A stretch of 64,000 nucleotides of DNA from Allomuricauda sp. NBRC 101325 (GCF_030268205.1 NZ_BSQF01000001.1:602649-666648), one strand, 5' to 3'. Shown: positions 36,237 to 45,832, counted from the stretch's first letter. The notes: generated by a model from the letters alone, not told the origin. A program made the numbers and translations.

Positions 36237-36244
36237 TATTTTTG
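36237..36244 (+). promoter_or_regulatory. Candidate -7 element for metG
   Basis: TATTTTTG, a full match to TAnnTTTG, 21 bp upstream of the metG ATG. No TTG at the expected -33 distance. Confidence 0.4.
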
Positions 36245-36264
36245 GGGCCTAATTAGAATATTTC

Positions 36265-38340
36265 ATGGCCCAGAACCCATTACCATCAAGATATACGATT
36301 ACAGCTGCACTCCCCTACACCAATGGCCCCATTCACATTGGGCATTTGGCAGGGGTCTATGTTCCTGCGGATATTTATTCCCGTTACCTTCGTCTTAAAG
36401 GCAGTGATGTCGCCTTTGTTTGCGGTAGCGACGAACACGGTGTGGCCATTTCCATGAAAGCCAAAAAAGAAGGGGTTACGCCAAAAGAAATCATTGATAA
36501 ATACCACGCTATCATTAAAAAATCCTTTGCGGATTTTGGTATTTCTTTTGATAATTACTCCAGAACTTCTGCAGAGGTACACCATAAAACAGCTTCGGAT
36601 TTCTTCAAAAAAATGTATGAAGCAGGCGATTTTATTGAAGAGGTTACCGAACAATTGTATGACGAGGAAGCCAATCAATTTTTGGCCGATCGGTTTGTTA
36701 TAGGTACGTGTCCTAAATGCGGCAATGAGGAAGCCTATGGCGACCAATGTGAAAGATGTGGTTCGTCATTGAATGCTACCGACCTTATTAACCCAAAATC
36801 GACCATTACAGGTGCAGTTCCGACTCTAAAAACCACCAAACACTGGTTTTTACCCTTAGATCGTTACGAAGGATTCCTTAAGGAATGGATTCTGGAAGGT
36901 CACAAAGCCGATTGGAAACCCAATGTGTACGGTCAATGTAAATCTTGGATAGATGATGGCCTTAAGCCACGTGCCGTCACCCGTGATTTGGATTGGGGAA
37001 TTCCCGTTCCTGTTGAAGGCGGAGAAGGAAAAGTATTGTATGTGTGGTTTGATGCCCCAATCGGTTATATTTCTTCCACCAAAGAATGGGCCGAACGTGA
37101 AGGAAAAGATTGGGAGCCTTATTGGAAAGACCAGGACACCAAATTGGTGCACTTTATTGGAAAAGACAATATTGTTTTTCACTGTATCATTTTCCCGAGT
37201 ATGCTTAAAGCCCATGGGGATTTTGTGCTGCCTGAGAATGTGCCAGCTAACGAATTCCTGAATTTGGAAGGCAATAAATTGTCTACCTCAAAAAACTGGG
37301 CAGTTTGGTTGCACGAATACTTGGAAGAATTTCCAGATATGCAAGATGTGCTGCGTTATGCCTTAACTGCCAATGCTCCAGAAACCAAGGACAACGATTT
37401 TACTTGGAAAGATTTTCAAGCGCGCAACAACAACGAATTGGTGGCCATTTTTGGCAACTTTGTGAACCGTGTGGCCGTGCTTACCCATAAATATTACGAA
37501 GGTGTTGTTCCAACTCCGGGCGAATTTACCGATACGGATTTGGAAACTTTAAACGCCCTAAAAACTTATCCCGGCATCCTTTCCAACTCTTTGGAACGCT
37601 ACCGTTTCCGCGAGGGAAGCCAAGAATTGATGAACTTGGCCCGATTGGGAAATAAATATTTAGCCGATGAGGAACCTTGGAAACTCATCAAAACGGATGA
37701 AGAACGTGTAAAGACCATTATGTACGTAGCACTTCAAATTGCCACAGGATTGGCGATTTTAAGTGAACCGTTTTTACCATTTACTTCTACAAAATTGAAA
37801 GGCATCCTTAATGTTAAGTCGAGCGCAGTCGAGACGAATTGGGAAAGTATAGCTTCTGAAGATACATTGCTTCCAGCCGGTCATACCATCAACAAGAGTG
37901 AATTGTTGTTCCGTAAGATTGAGGATACAGAAATTCAACAGCAATTGGATAAACTGGAAGCCACCAAAAAAATCAACGCGCAAATGGAAAAAGAAGTAAC
38001 GCCACAAAAAGACACCATCACTTACGATGATTTTGCTAAGCTCGATATGCGTGTTGGTACCATCATCGAAGCCGAAAAAATGCCAAAGGCCAACAAACTT
38101 TTGGTATTGAAAATAGATACAGGGCTGGATACACGCACCATTGTTTCGGGAATTGCCGAAAGCTTTAACCCCGAAGACATCATTGGTAAAAAAGTGACCG
38201 TTTTGGTAAACCTGGCCCCTAGAAAACTTAGGGGCGTTGAAAGCGAAGGGATGATTTTGATGACCGAGGACAAAGATGGTAAACTTGTTTTTGTGAACCC
38301 AGATGAAGATGGGGTCAATAACGGGGAAACTATCAACTAA
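36265..38340 (+). CDS. metG: Methionyl-tRNA synthetase with C-terminal tRNA-binding domain
   Basis: 691 aa. Class I synthetase: HIGH motif at residues 24-27 ('[10 protein letters not shown]'), zinc knuckle C149-x2-C152-x9-C162-x2-C165, the KMSKS loop as 'KLSTS' at 338-342 (a variant common in this group as I recall), the anticodon-binding helical domain, and a C-terminal EMAP/Arc1p-type tRNA-binding domain ('[25 protein letters not shown]', split here; '[17 protein letters not shown]'). Charges tRNA-Met. Residues around 518-523 are encoded by a GTCGAGCGCAGTCGAGA segment resembling an intergenic repeat core, in frame within the anticodon domain. Confidence 0.97.
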   Translation: MAQNPLPSRYTITAALPYTNGPIHIGHLAGVYVPADIYSRYLRLKGSDVAFVCGSDEHGVAISMKAKKEGVTPKEIIDKYHAIIKKSFADFGISFDNYSRTSAEVHHKTASDFFKKMYEAGDFIEEVTEQLYDEEANQFLADRFVIGTCPKCGNEEAYGDQCERCGSSLNATDLINPKSTITGAVPTLKTTKHWFLPLDRYEGFLKEWILEGHKADWKPNVYGQCKSWIDDGLKPRAVTRDLDWGIPVPVEGGEGKVLYVWFDAPIGYISSTKEWAEREGKDWEPYWKDQDTKLVHFIGKDNIVFHCIIFPSMLKAHGDFVLPENVPANEFLNLEGNKLSTSKNWAVWLHEYLEEFPDMQDVLRYALTANAPETKDNDFTWKDFQARNNNELVAIFGNFVNRVAVLTHKYYEGVVPTPGEFTDTDLETLNALKTYPGILSNSLERYRFREGSQELMNLARLGNKYLADEEPWKLIKTDEERVKTIMYVALQIATGLAILSEPFLPFTSTKLKGILNVKSSAVETNWESIASEDTLLPAGHTINKSELLFRKIEDTEIQQQLDKLEATKKINAQMEKEVTPQKDTITYDDFAKLDMRVGTIIEAEKMPKANKLLVLKIDTGLDTRTIVSGIAESFNPEDIIGKKVTVLVNLAPRKLRGVESEGMILMTEDKDGKLVFVNPDEDGVNNGETIN
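37814..37834. repeat. Repeat-like segment R7 in frame inside metG
   Basis: GTCGAGCGCAGTCGAGA at 37818-37834 is the core of a widespread flavobacterial intergenic repeat (from memory). It codes for 'KSSAVET' at a poorly conserved position. Confidence 0.5.
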
Positions 38341-38391
38341 AAACTATTTAATTCAATAAAACGTGTTCATATTGGGACCCCAAACCCCTAT

Positions 38392-40545
38392 ATGAGCACT
38401 CCACCTACATACATAAAACACATGCAACTTGTTCCCTACATTGTTCGCCATACCCAACTTTCAGAAAAAAGCGTTGCCAATACCGTAGCTCTTTTAAATG
38501 AGGATTGCACCGTTCCTTTTATTTCAAGATATCGAAAAGAACTAACAGGCAACTTGGATGAAGTTCAAATTGGTGCCATTGTGCAATTTAAAACCCAGTT
38601 TGAGGCTCTCGAAAAACGAAAAGCAGCTATCATCAAAGCTGTTGAAGAGCAAGATGCCCTATCTCCTGAGTTAAAATCCAAATTTTTAAGCTGCGAGGAT
38701 TTGACCAGCTTGGAGGATCTGTATCTTCCTTTTAAAAAAAGTAAGAAGACCAAAGCGGAGACTGCACGTAAAAATGGATTGGAGCCTTTGGCCAAGATCA
38801 TTATGGCGCAACGCAGCGATGAAATCGATTACATTGCCTCAAAATATTTGAGCAAAGAGGTCGTCAACGAAGATGATGCCTTGGAAGGAGCACGACACAT
38901 TATTGCAGAATGGATCAATGAACGCACGGATTTACGAAACCAATTGCGAAATCAGTTGGAGCGTTTTGCTTTAATCACCACTAAAGTGGTGAAGACCAAA
39001 AAAGAGGATGAAAAAGCCCAAAAGTTTCGAGACTATTTTGATTGGAGCGAACCTTTGAGCCGTTGTCCCTCACACCGATTTTTAGCCATCATGCGAGCAG
39101 AAAAAGAAGGGTTCATTCGTGTTAAAATTGAAATTGATGATGAAAGGGCAATTCAAAACATTGAAAAACGCATCATCAAAACCAACAATGCCTGTGCCGA
39201 ACACATTGAATTGGCCATTACCGATGCTTACAAGCGATTGTTGCTCCCCTCTCTCTCCAACGAACTTTTAAACGCAGCCAAGGTTAAAGCTGATGCATCT
39301 GCGATTCAGGTGTTTTCCAATAACTTAAAGCAGTTATTATTGGGTTCACCTTTAGGTGAAAAACGCATTTTGGCCATTGACCCTGGTTTTAGAACAGGAT
39401 GTAAAGTGGTCTGTTTGGATGAACAGGGCGACCTTAAACACAACGAAACTATTTATCCCCATCCGCCACAACGGGATAGTTCCGGGGCAATCAAAAAAAT
39501 AAGTTCCCTTGTGGATGCCTACAAAATAGAGGCCATTGCCATCGGAAACGGTACGGCATCACGTGAAACGGAACAACTGGTAAAACGCATAGCGTTTAAA
39601 AAGCCCATCGAAGTATTTGTGGTGAGTGAAGCAGGAGCCTCCATTTATTCCGCGTCCAAAATTGCACGAGACGAGTTCCCCAATTACGATGTTACAGTGA
39701 GAGGAGCTGTTTCAATTGGTAGAAGATTGGCCGACCCCTTGGCGGAATTGGTAAAAATTGACGCTAAATCCATTGGTGTGGGCCAATACCAACACGATGT
39801 GGATCAAACCCAACTAAAAACATCTTTGGACACTGTTGTAGAAAGTTGTGTGAACTCCGTTGGGGTCAATATCAATACCGCTAGTGTTCCTCTTTTAAGT
39901 TATGTTTCTGGAATTGGTCCAAAATTGGCAGAGAATATTGTAACCTACCGAAATGAAAATGGGGCTTTTAAGAACCGGGACGAAATTAAAAAAGTAGCCC
40001 GTTTGGGAGGAAAGGCTTTTGAACAAAGTGCTGGATTTTTACGTATCAAAAACGGCGATAATCCTTTGGATGATTCTGCAGTGCACCCAGAAAGTTATGG
40101 ACTGGTATCCAAAATGGCAAAGGATCAGGGTGTTCCCTTAAAGGAGATTGTCGGTAACAAAACTGCCCTAAAAGGCATCAACCTTAAATCGTATTGTACC
40201 GAAACCATTGGAATGCCGACACTTGTGGACATTATAAAGGAATTGGAAAAACCGGGATTGGACTTACGTGAAAAAGCTAAAGTGTTCACGTTTAATCAGA
40301 ATATCAGGGAAATTACCGATTTACGGGAAGGTCAATTGTTGCCAGGAATTGTAAACAACATTACCAATTTTGGCTGTTTTGTGGATATTGGCATCAAAGA
40401 AAGTGGCCTTATCCATGTTTCTAATCTATCGGATACTTTTGTAAAAGATGTGAACGAGCATGTGCACCTTCACCAACAAGTTGTGGTAAAAGTTTTGGAT
40501 GTTGATGTGCCCAGAAAACGGATTCAGTTGGCATTGCACAAATAA
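38392..40545 (+). CDS. tex: Tex-family transcription accessory / RNA-binding protein
   Basis: 717 aa from ATG 38392; ATG 38422 would give 707 aa and matches the usual N-terminus better ('QLVPYIVRHTQLSE'). Domains: Tex N-terminal helical core ('LLNEDCTVPFISRYRKELTG'), YqgF/RuvC-like fold ('RILAIDPGFRTGCKVVCLD'), helix-hairpin-helix ('NINTASVPLLSYVSGIGPKLAENIV' region), and a C-terminal S1 RNA-binding domain ('GQLLPGIVNNITNFGCFVDIG', 'GLIHVSNLSD'). Cytoplasmic nucleic-acid-binding protein linked to RNA polymerase. Followed 9 bp later by the deacetylase-like gene. Confidence 0.93.
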   Translation: MSTPPTYIKHMQLVPYIVRHTQLSEKSVANTVALLNEDCTVPFISRYRKELTGNLDEVQIGAIVQFKTQFEALEKRKAAIIKAVEEQDALSPELKSKFLSCEDLTSLEDLYLPFKKSKKTKAETARKNGLEPLAKIIMAQRSDEIDYIASKYLSKEVVNEDDALEGARHIIAEWINERTDLRNQLRNQLERFALITTKVVKTKKEDEKAQKFRDYFDWSEPLSRCPSHRFLAIMRAEKEGFIRVKIEIDDERAIQNIEKRIIKTNNACAEHIELAITDAYKRLLLPSLSNELLNAAKVKADASAIQVFSNNLKQLLLGSPLGEKRILAIDPGFRTGCKVVCLDEQGDLKHNETIYPHPPQRDSSGAIKKISSLVDAYKIEAIAIGNGTASRETEQLVKRIAFKKPIEVFVVSEAGASIYSASKIARDEFPNYDVTVRGAVSIGRRLADPLAELVKIDAKSIGVGQYQHDVDQTQLKTSLDTVVESCVNSVGVNINTASVPLLSYVSGIGPKLAENIVTYRNENGAFKNRDEIKKVARLGGKAFEQSAGFLRIKNGDNPLDDSAVHPESYGLVSKMAKDQGVPLKEIVGNKTALKGINLKSYCTETIGMPTLVDIIKELEKPGLDLREKAKVFTFNQNIREITDLREGQLLPGIVNNITNFGCFVDIGIKESGLIHVSNLSDTFVKDVNEHVHLHQQVVVKVLDVDVPRKRIQLALHK

Positions 40546-40554
40546 GGGAACACC

Positions 40555-41457
40555 ATGCTGAAAATAGCGTACCATCCTATTTACAAACACCCTTTGCCTG
40601 AGAAACATAGGTTTCCAATGATCAAATATGAGCTTTTGCCCCAACAATTGCTCCATGAAGGAACCGTTTCGGAAGCCAACTTTTTTGAACCTACCTTTCC
40701 TGATGACGAGCATATTTTAGCTGCACACGATCAAGGGTATTTTGAGAATTTGGTGGGCTTGAAACTTACTTCCAAGGAAGCTAGAAAAATTGGTTTTCCC
40801 CTAAGTAATGAGTTGGTACAACGGGAACGCATTATTGCAGATGGTACAATTAAAGGATGTCATTTTGCATTGAAACATGGCATTGCCATGAACATAGCAG
40901 GTGGAACACATCATGCTTATTCCGACCGTGGTGAGGCATTTTGCATGCTCAACGACCAAGCCATTGGGGCTCGGTATCTCGTCAACGAAAATTTGGCTAA
41001 AAAGGTACTGATCGTTGATTTAGATGTGCATCAGGGCAATGGAACGGCAGAAATTTTCGAGAACGACCATTCTGTTTTTACCTTTTCCATGCATGGGAAG
41101 GGCAATTATCCCTTTAAAAAAGAAACTTCCGACTTGGATATCCCTTTGGAGAAAGGCACAAACGATCAAGAATATCTTTCCATCTTAAAAAAGACCTTGC
41201 CTGAACTTTTGGAGCAGGTTCAACCCGATTTTATCTTCTATTTGAGTGGAGTTGATGTCTTGGAATCTGATAAATTAGGCACTTTGTCCTTAACATTGGA
41301 AGGATGCAAAGAACGTGATCGTTATGTTCTTCAAACTTGTTACGACTATAAAATTCCTGTCCAATGCAGTATGGGTGGCGGGTACTCGCCGGATATCAAA
41401 ATAATTGTTGAAGCACATGCCAATATGTATAGGTTGGCACAGCATATTTATATGTAA
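40555..41457 (+). CDS. Histone deacetylase family (arginase-fold) hydrolase
   Basis: 300 aa. Zinc-dependent amidohydrolase of the HDAC/acetoin-utilisation/APAH family: tandem His in 'AGGTHHAYSDRGEAFCMLND' (20 residues, active-site HH and D), zinc ligands in 'VDLDVHQGNGTAEIF' (Asp, His), and 'YLSGVDVLESDKLG' (Asp). Substrates may be acetylated polyamines or acetyl-lysine. Starts 9 bp after tex, suggesting one transcript. Confidence 0.92.
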   Translation: MLKIAYHPIYKHPLPEKHRFPMIKYELLPQQLLHEGTVSEANFFEPTFPDDEHILAAHDQGYFENLVGLKLTSKEARKIGFPLSNELVQRERIIADGTIKGCHFALKHGIAMNIAGGTHHAYSDRGEAFCMLNDQAIGARYLVNENLAKKVLIVDLDVHQGNGTAEIFENDHSVFTFSMHGKGNYPFKKETSDLDIPLEKGTNDQEYLSILKKTLPELLEQVQPDFIFYLSGVDVLESDKLGTLSLTLEGCKERDRYVLQTCYDYKIPVQCSMGGGYSPDIKIIVEAHANMYRLAQHIYM

Positions 41458-41484
41458 ATTAGAACAACTCATTTTTCAACCTCT

Positions 41485-42324
41485 ATGAAGCTAGTTAAAT
41501 ACCTCTTGCTCTTTGTAGCTGTTTTGCCTACCATGGCTCAGGATTTCAATACTAAAAAAGACAACACCCTTTGGAACGACTTTACCTACGACCTTGGAAA
41601 TATTTTTGGCGGAGTGGGTTATGCCTATTCAAGACCATTCCATTGGAAAGGAAACGATTGGGCCAATTTTGGTTATTTAACTGGAGGAACTTTATTGTTA
41701 ACCACAGTTGATGATGAGATCAACCATTGGACCAATGGATTCCAAAATGATGTACCCGATTTTATTATGGATTATGGCCACGAATATGGTAGCCCAGAAA
41801 ACAATTATATGTTAACGGGCGGGGTTTATCTTGCCGGGCTTTTTACCAAAAACGAAAAATTGAGGCGAACCGGGGTGCTTTTAATCGCATCCGCTACGGC
41901 AGGAGGTTTTTTTCAACAGGTTACCAAGCGGATAGTTGGCCGCGCAAGGCCTAAAAGTGGGAAGAGTTCCGATACTTTCGATCCGTTTCATTTCAATAGA
42001 GTGTACAATTACGATTCATTTCCTTCGGGCCATGCCATGTTAGCTTTTAGTAATGCTTATGCCATCGCCAAACAGTTTAAAAGTCCTTGGGTCAAAGCTG
42101 GAATTTATACGGTTGGCTTGATTCCAGGATTTGTTCGAGTGGTAGACGATTTTCATTGGTTTTCGGACGTTGCTTTCAGTACGGTGTTGGGTATTTTTAT
42201 TGTGGAATCCATAGACCGCTATTTGGACTCCAAGTATGAAGAAAAATATAATGCCCAAGAGAAAAACGTAAGCTGGAACCTTTCTTTTGGCCCCGGAACA
42301 ATGGGGGTCTCCCTTCAGTTTTAA
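41485..42324 (+). CDS. PAP2-family phosphatase, exported
   Basis: 279 aa with a signal peptide ('KLVKYLLLFVAVLPTMAQ'). Shows all three PAP2 motifs: 'KRIVGRARP' (K-x6-RP), 'SFPSGHAM' (PSGH) and 'RVVDDFHWFSDV' (R-x5-H-x3-D). Hydrophobic helices near 130-160 and 200-230. Likely a membrane phosphatase acting on lipid phosphates (for example undecaprenyl-diphosphate or phosphatidate) at the periplasmic side. Confidence 0.9.
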   Translation: MKLVKYLLLFVAVLPTMAQDFNTKKDNTLWNDFTYDLGNIFGGVGYAYSRPFHWKGNDWANFGYLTGGTLLLTTVDDEINHWTNGFQNDVPDFIMDYGHEYGSPENNYMLTGGVYLAGLFTKNEKLRRTGVLLIASATAGGFFQQVTKRIVGRARPKSGKSSDTFDPFHFNRVYNYDSFPSGHAMLAFSNAYAIAKQFKSPWVKAGIYTVGLIPGFVRVVDDFHWFSDVAFSTVLGIFIVESIDRYLDSKYEEKYNAQEKNVSWNLSFGPGTMGVSLQF

Positions 42325-42405
42325 TCAATTACCATCACTTTAATGTTAATTTCTTATTTAGATTAATTAAAAACAATTATTTTCGCCCCATCTCTTTACA
42401 TCATC

Positions 42406-42573
42406 ATGGGGAAAAAGAAGGATAAAGAAAAAAAGAAACTTAAAAAGACACTTTTACGTGAACTGCCACCAAGTGGCAACGTGAAATCCAAGTGCTGTAA
42501 AAAGTTTAAAAAAGGAGAGAGCAAGCGTTGTAAAAAATGTCCTTGTTTTGATCTATTAAAGAAGGTTGCCTAA
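42406..42573 (+). CDS. Small Lys/Cys-rich protein (55 aa)
   Basis: ATG at 42406, stop TAA at 42571-42573. The N-terminal 18 residues are almost all Lys/Asp/Glu/Leu, followed by 'LPPSGNVKSKCCKKFKK' and 'RCKKCPCFDLLKK'. Five Cys: C30, C31, C42, C45, C47, arranged CC...CxxCxC, which could bind zinc or an Fe-S cluster. Coding signal is good (no in-frame stops, Lys-rich but ordered). I recall similar short proteins in other Flavobacteriia, but no function is known. Lies between the PAP2 and M28 genes. Confidence 0.72.
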   Translation: MGKKKDKEKKKLKKTLLRELPPSGNVKSKCCKKFKKGESKRCKKCPCFDLLKKVA

Positions 42574-42658
42574 CCTCTATCCTATTTTTTACATCCAATT
42601 GTTCAAGTATTCCCATTAGCTTCTTTAAAAGTTCTATTTTTAGGGAAAACTAACAACA

Positions 42659-44212
42659 ATGATTCGGAAGAACACTTTACTCATTACCTTATTTATTTTA
42701 TCGGTTAGCTTTATTTCAGCGCAGGAAAAGGATCCTGTAGTGGAATCCATCATTAAAGAAGCGACCGAAAACTCCCAGTTGGAAAAATTGGGACATGAAC
42801 TAATGGATGGCATTGGACCTCGATTGGTAGGTACACCACAAATGAAAAATGCCCATGACTGGGCCGTTGCCAAATATCAAAGTTGGGGCATTGCTGCTAA
42901 AAATGAGCAATGGGGCGAATGGAAAAGTTGGGAGCGCGGTATTTCCCATATCGATATGGTTTCTCCAAGAGTTCAGAGTTTAAGGGGAACCCAATTGGCT
43001 TGGAGTCCTTCTACTTCAAAAAAAGGGGTTACCGCCGAGTTGGTGGTGTTGCCAACGGTAAAAGATTCCACTGCATTTACCAATTGGTTACCTAATGTAA
43101 AAGGCAAACTTGTGATGATCTCCATGCCACAACCTACTGGAAGACCAGACTACAATTGGGAGGAGTTTGCTACGGAAAAGTCCTTTGAAAAAATGAAAAG
43201 TGACCGTGAAGCGCAAGAAAAAGCTTGGAACGACAATATGAAAAACACTGGACTGGACAGACGTTCGCTCCCTACTGCCTTGGAAGAAGCTGGTGCAGTT
43301 GGAATTGTTGCATCGTATTGGTCAAACGGTTTTGGAGTGAACAAAATTTTCAGCGCATCTACCAAGGCGATTCCAACCGTTGATTTGGAATTGGAAGATT
43401 ACGGAATGTTGTACCGATTGGTAGAATCCGGTCAAAAACCACAATTACATATTGTTGCAGAATCTAAAGACTTGGGTGTTGCCCCCACTTTCAATACAAT
43501 CGCTGAAATCAAAGGTTCTGAAAAACCGGATGAATATGTGATCTTATCCGCGCATTTCGATTCCTGGGATGGTGGAACTGGTGCTACCGACAACGGAACT
43601 GGAACCCTAGTAATGATGGAAGCCATGCGTATTTTGAAAAAGGTTTATCCCAATCCAAAACGTACTATTTTGGTGGGTCATTGGGGCAGTGAAGAACAAG
43701 GTTTGAACGGTTCTCGCGCTTATGTGGAAGACCATCCAGAAATTGTAGCGGGCGTTCAAGCAGTTTTCAATCAAGATAATGGGACGGGAAGAGTGGTTCG
43801 CATCTCTGGAGGTGGATTTCTTAAATCCTATGATTATCTAGGCAAATGGCTGAATGCCGTTCCTGAAGAAATAACAGATGAAATAGAAACCTCTTTTCCG
43901 GGTACACCGGCACGTGGTGGTTCGGATTACGCTTCCTTTCAAGCGGCTGGTGCCCCTGCATTTAGTTTAAGCTCATTGAACTGGTCTTATTGGAACTATA
44001 CTTGGCACACGAACAGGGATACCTACGACAAAATTATTTTTGATGATGTTCGCAACAATGCCATATTAACAGCAATCCTTACTTATAAAGCTAGCGAAGA
44101 CCCTGAAAAAACGGATCGTGAAAAAGCGGTACTCCCTATAAACAAGAGAACGGGTGAGCCAATGGAATGGCCAGCACCAAGATCTCCCCAACGAAAAGGC
44201 GGGTTGGATTAA
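42659..44212 (+). CDS. Secreted M28-family zinc aminopeptidase-like protein
   Basis: 517 aa. Signal peptide 'NTLLITLFILSVSFISAQ'. M28 core after a PA-type insert: zinc ligands in 'ILSAHFDSWDGGTGATDNGTG' (His and Asp; split: HFDSWDGG, GATDNG), 'GSEEQGLNGS' (catalytic and ligand Glu), Asp in 'FNQDNG', and His in 'TWHTNRDTYD'. Probably an extracellular aminopeptidase/carboxypeptidase-like enzyme supplying amino acids. Ends next to a strong bidirectional terminator. Confidence 0.92.
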   Translation: MIRKNTLLITLFILSVSFISAQEKDPVVESIIKEATENSQLEKLGHELMDGIGPRLVGTPQMKNAHDWAVAKYQSWGIAAKNEQWGEWKSWERGISHIDMVSPRVQSLRGTQLAWSPSTSKKGVTAELVVLPTVKDSTAFTNWLPNVKGKLVMISMPQPTGRPDYNWEEFATEKSFEKMKSDREAQEKAWNDNMKNTGLDRRSLPTALEEAGAVGIVASYWSNGFGVNKIFSASTKAIPTVDLELEDYGMLYRLVESGQKPQLHIVAESKDLGVAPTFNTIAEIKGSEKPDEYVILSAHFDSWDGGTGATDNGTGTLVMMEAMRILKKVYPNPKRTILVGHWGSEEQGLNGSRAYVEDHPEIVAGVQAVFNQDNGTGRVVRISGGGFLKSYDYLGKWLNAVPEEITDEIETSFPGTPARGGSDYASFQAAGAPAFSLSSLNWSYWNYTWHTNRDTYDKIIFDDVRNNAILTAILTYKASEDPEKTDREKAVLPINKRTGEPMEWPAPRSPQRKGGLD

Positions 44213-44219
44213 CAAATAA

Positions 44220-44249
44220 AAAAAACGCTCCGATATCGGAGCGTTTTTT
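44220..44249. terminator. Bidirectional terminator, perfect palindrome
   Basis: A 30-bp perfect palindrome centred on GATATC at 44232-44237, with A-run and T-run on the two flanks. It can end both the M28 gene (plus) and the 141-aa secreted-protein gene (minus). Confidence 0.92.
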
Positions 44250-44268
44250 AATAACTAACCAAATTAAC

Positions 44269-44694
44269 TTAGAAGTTTTCCACTTCAAGTTCGGATGTCC
44301 CCATCCTAACCTCTGAAATCATGGCACTGCTTTCTCGAGGATAATAATATTCGTAATACTTTATGTAAAAAATAGCATGTTGCATATAGTGCTTACCATG
44401 TTTGCAATTTTTATCACACTTTTTTGCATATTCGCTGTAAGCATAGGACTTCTCTTTTAAATAAACATGGTAGGCCGTTGAACTCCATTGTTTTAAATCA
44501 CTTTCGTATTGGAGTTGGTCGTTCCAAAAATCTATTTCATCCTCCTCGTTCAACGCGATAAAAGATTGTTCGTAGTGGGCATCAATTTTAGCTTTTTCCT
44601 TAAAAAAGGAAACATCAACTTCCTTTTCTTGTGCTGAAGTCTGAAACGCCAGTACAGAAACAAACAAAACCATAAATAGTGTCTTGTAATACAT
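44269..44694 (-). CDS. Small secreted protein, unknown function
   Basis: 141 aa. Signal peptide 'LFMVLFVSVLAFQTSAQ', then a helical, Tyr/Lys/Glu-rich mature part with three Tyr-Tyr or near repeats and two Cys in 'KKCDKNCKHGKHYMQH'. No known domain recognised. Ends at the shared palindromic terminator. Its upstream side faces the ssb terminator. Confidence 0.7.
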   Translation of the reverse strand: MYYKTLFMVLFVSVLAFQTSAQEKEVDVSFFKEKAKIDAHYEQSFIALNEEDEIDFWNDQLQYESDLKQWSSTAYHVYLKEKSYAYSEYAKKCDKNCKHGKHYMQHAIFYIKYYEYYYPRESSAMISEVRMGTSELEVENF

Positions 44695-44785
44695 CTGATA
44701 GAATTTTTAATAGGATGTTCATCTATATTTATTCTGGCGTTCGTCTTAATAACAATCCAAATGGATTATACCCTACCCTGAAATT

Positions 44786-44806
44786 AAAAAAGGGGCGATT
44801 ACCCCT
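44786..44806 (-). terminator. ssb terminator (minus strand)
   Basis: AGGGG (44791-44795) pairs with CCCCT (44802-44806) over a 6-nt loop; on the minus strand it is followed by a T-run (plus-strand A-run 44786-44790). Confidence 0.7.
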
Positions 44807-44829
44807 CTTTTAGTCTCATTTTTATAATA

Positions 44830-45162
44830 TTACTTACTCAACATTAGAAGTTCATTGCAACGAACCTCAGTTACATATCGCTTTTCCCCTTCCTTGGTTT
44901 CATAGGAACGGGATGTCAATTTTCCTTCAATCATTACTTCCTTGCCTTTGGATAAAAAATTCTCGACTATTTCTGCTATTTTACCCCATGCCACAACACT
45001 GTGCCATTGTGTATCTGTAATTTTTTCACCTTCATTGTTTTTGTAAGTTTCATTCGTTGCAATGGAGAACTTGGCCAATTTACTTCCGTTTTCCATGATA
45101 ATGATTTCCGGGTCGCTCCCCAAGTTTCCGATTAACTGTACTTTGTTTTTTAAAGAATTCAT
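44830..45162 (-). CDS. ssb: Short single-stranded DNA-binding protein
   Basis: 110 aa. OB-fold: 'NKVQLIGNLGSDPEI', 'KFSIATNE', 'TQWHSVVAWGKIAEIVENFLSKG', 'VMIEGKLTSRSYETKEGEKRY'. It ends right after the OB fold ('LLMLSK') and lacks the acidic tail (D/E-D-x-P-F) by which housekeeping SSB recruits partners. It is therefore likely an accessory or specialised SSB; a full-length paralogue is expected elsewhere. Start ATG 45162; a full -7 element lies about 55 bp upstream. Confidence 0.9.
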   Translation of the reverse strand: MNSLKNKVQLIGNLGSDPEIIIMENGSKLAKFSIATNETYKNNEGEKITDTQWHSVVAWGKIAEIVENFLSKGKEVMIEGKLTSRSYETKEGEKRYVTEVRCNELLMLSK

Positions 45163-45216
45163 ACGATAAGATTTAAGATTTATACTGATTCATCGAACTC
45201 AATCATTTCGACAAGG

Positions 45217-45224
45217 CAAACTTA
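45217..45224 (-). promoter_or_regulatory. Candidate -7 element for ssb
   Basis: TAAGTTTG on the minus strand (full match). The implied leader is about 50 nt. The plus-strand region 45163-45353 holds nothing else recognisable. Confidence 0.4.
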
Positions 45225-45353
45225 GAGGACTAAAAAAATGGAATTCGGTATTAAAACATTTGCTTTCGTTTGTATCCGTTTGTAAATACTTGTTTCAAAA
45301 AAGAGTGACCAAATAGCGCATTAGGTGTCTAACCCTTTTTAGAGCATTCAACT

Positions 45354-45572
45354 ATGGGCATACGCAAAATCGATAAATATCAAGTAGTTAATAGATTTAG
45401 TTTGGGTAAATGCATGTATGATACATCGGACTTTATTTATATTCAAGAGCATGACCCGATCCACGGTGAGCCCCAAAAAGTATTCAGTGCTAGTAAGGAA
45501 TATGTGACAGACATTTCTTCGGAAATATATCTTTCACTATGTCAGGGATTTGTGGTCCTTATAGACGAATAG
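45354..45572 (+). CDS. Small hypothetical protein (72 aa)
   Basis: 72 aa, no signal peptide or membrane segment; mixed composition ('FIYIQEHDPIHGEPQKVFSA') consistent with a small globular alpha/beta protein. No family recognised and no clear promoter. It lies alone between ssb (divergent) and dps, 260 bp before the latter. Marked as probable rather than certain. Confidence 0.5.
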   Translation: MGIRKIDKYQVVNRFSLGKCMYDTSDFIYIQEHDPIHGEPQKVFSASKEYVTDISSEIYLSLCQGFVVLIDE

Positions 45573-45832
45573 CAGCTCCATATATAATCTTTACCACTTG
45601 TTAAATCATGTTAAATACTTGATTTTCTTATATATAAGTGTATATTGTATATATGGATTACACAATAACACACTTCAAGACATTGGTATTCTAGGCTCTT
45701 CTTGGCCAATTTATAATTGAAAGGATATTTCATCCTTTTCCAACAATCATTTCTAATTAAAAAAACATCAAACGAATTGTTTGCAATGCTGTTATGCATT
45801 TAACTGATGTCAAATCAAAAAAAAATTATTAC
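45573..45832. other. AT-rich spacer upstream of dps
   Basis: 260 bp with no ORF worth calling. It contains TA-rich stretches near 45628-45660 and a 7-bp hairpin AAAGGAT/ATCCTTT (45720-45738) without a T-tail. It likely carries the dps control region, but I cannot point to a promoter with confidence. Confidence 0.4.

Noticed and set aside
45719..45740. Hairpin AAAGGAT/ATCCTTT upstream of dps as a terminator
   Set aside because: Only a 7-bp A+T-leaning stem and no T-run follows; not enough to call a terminator.
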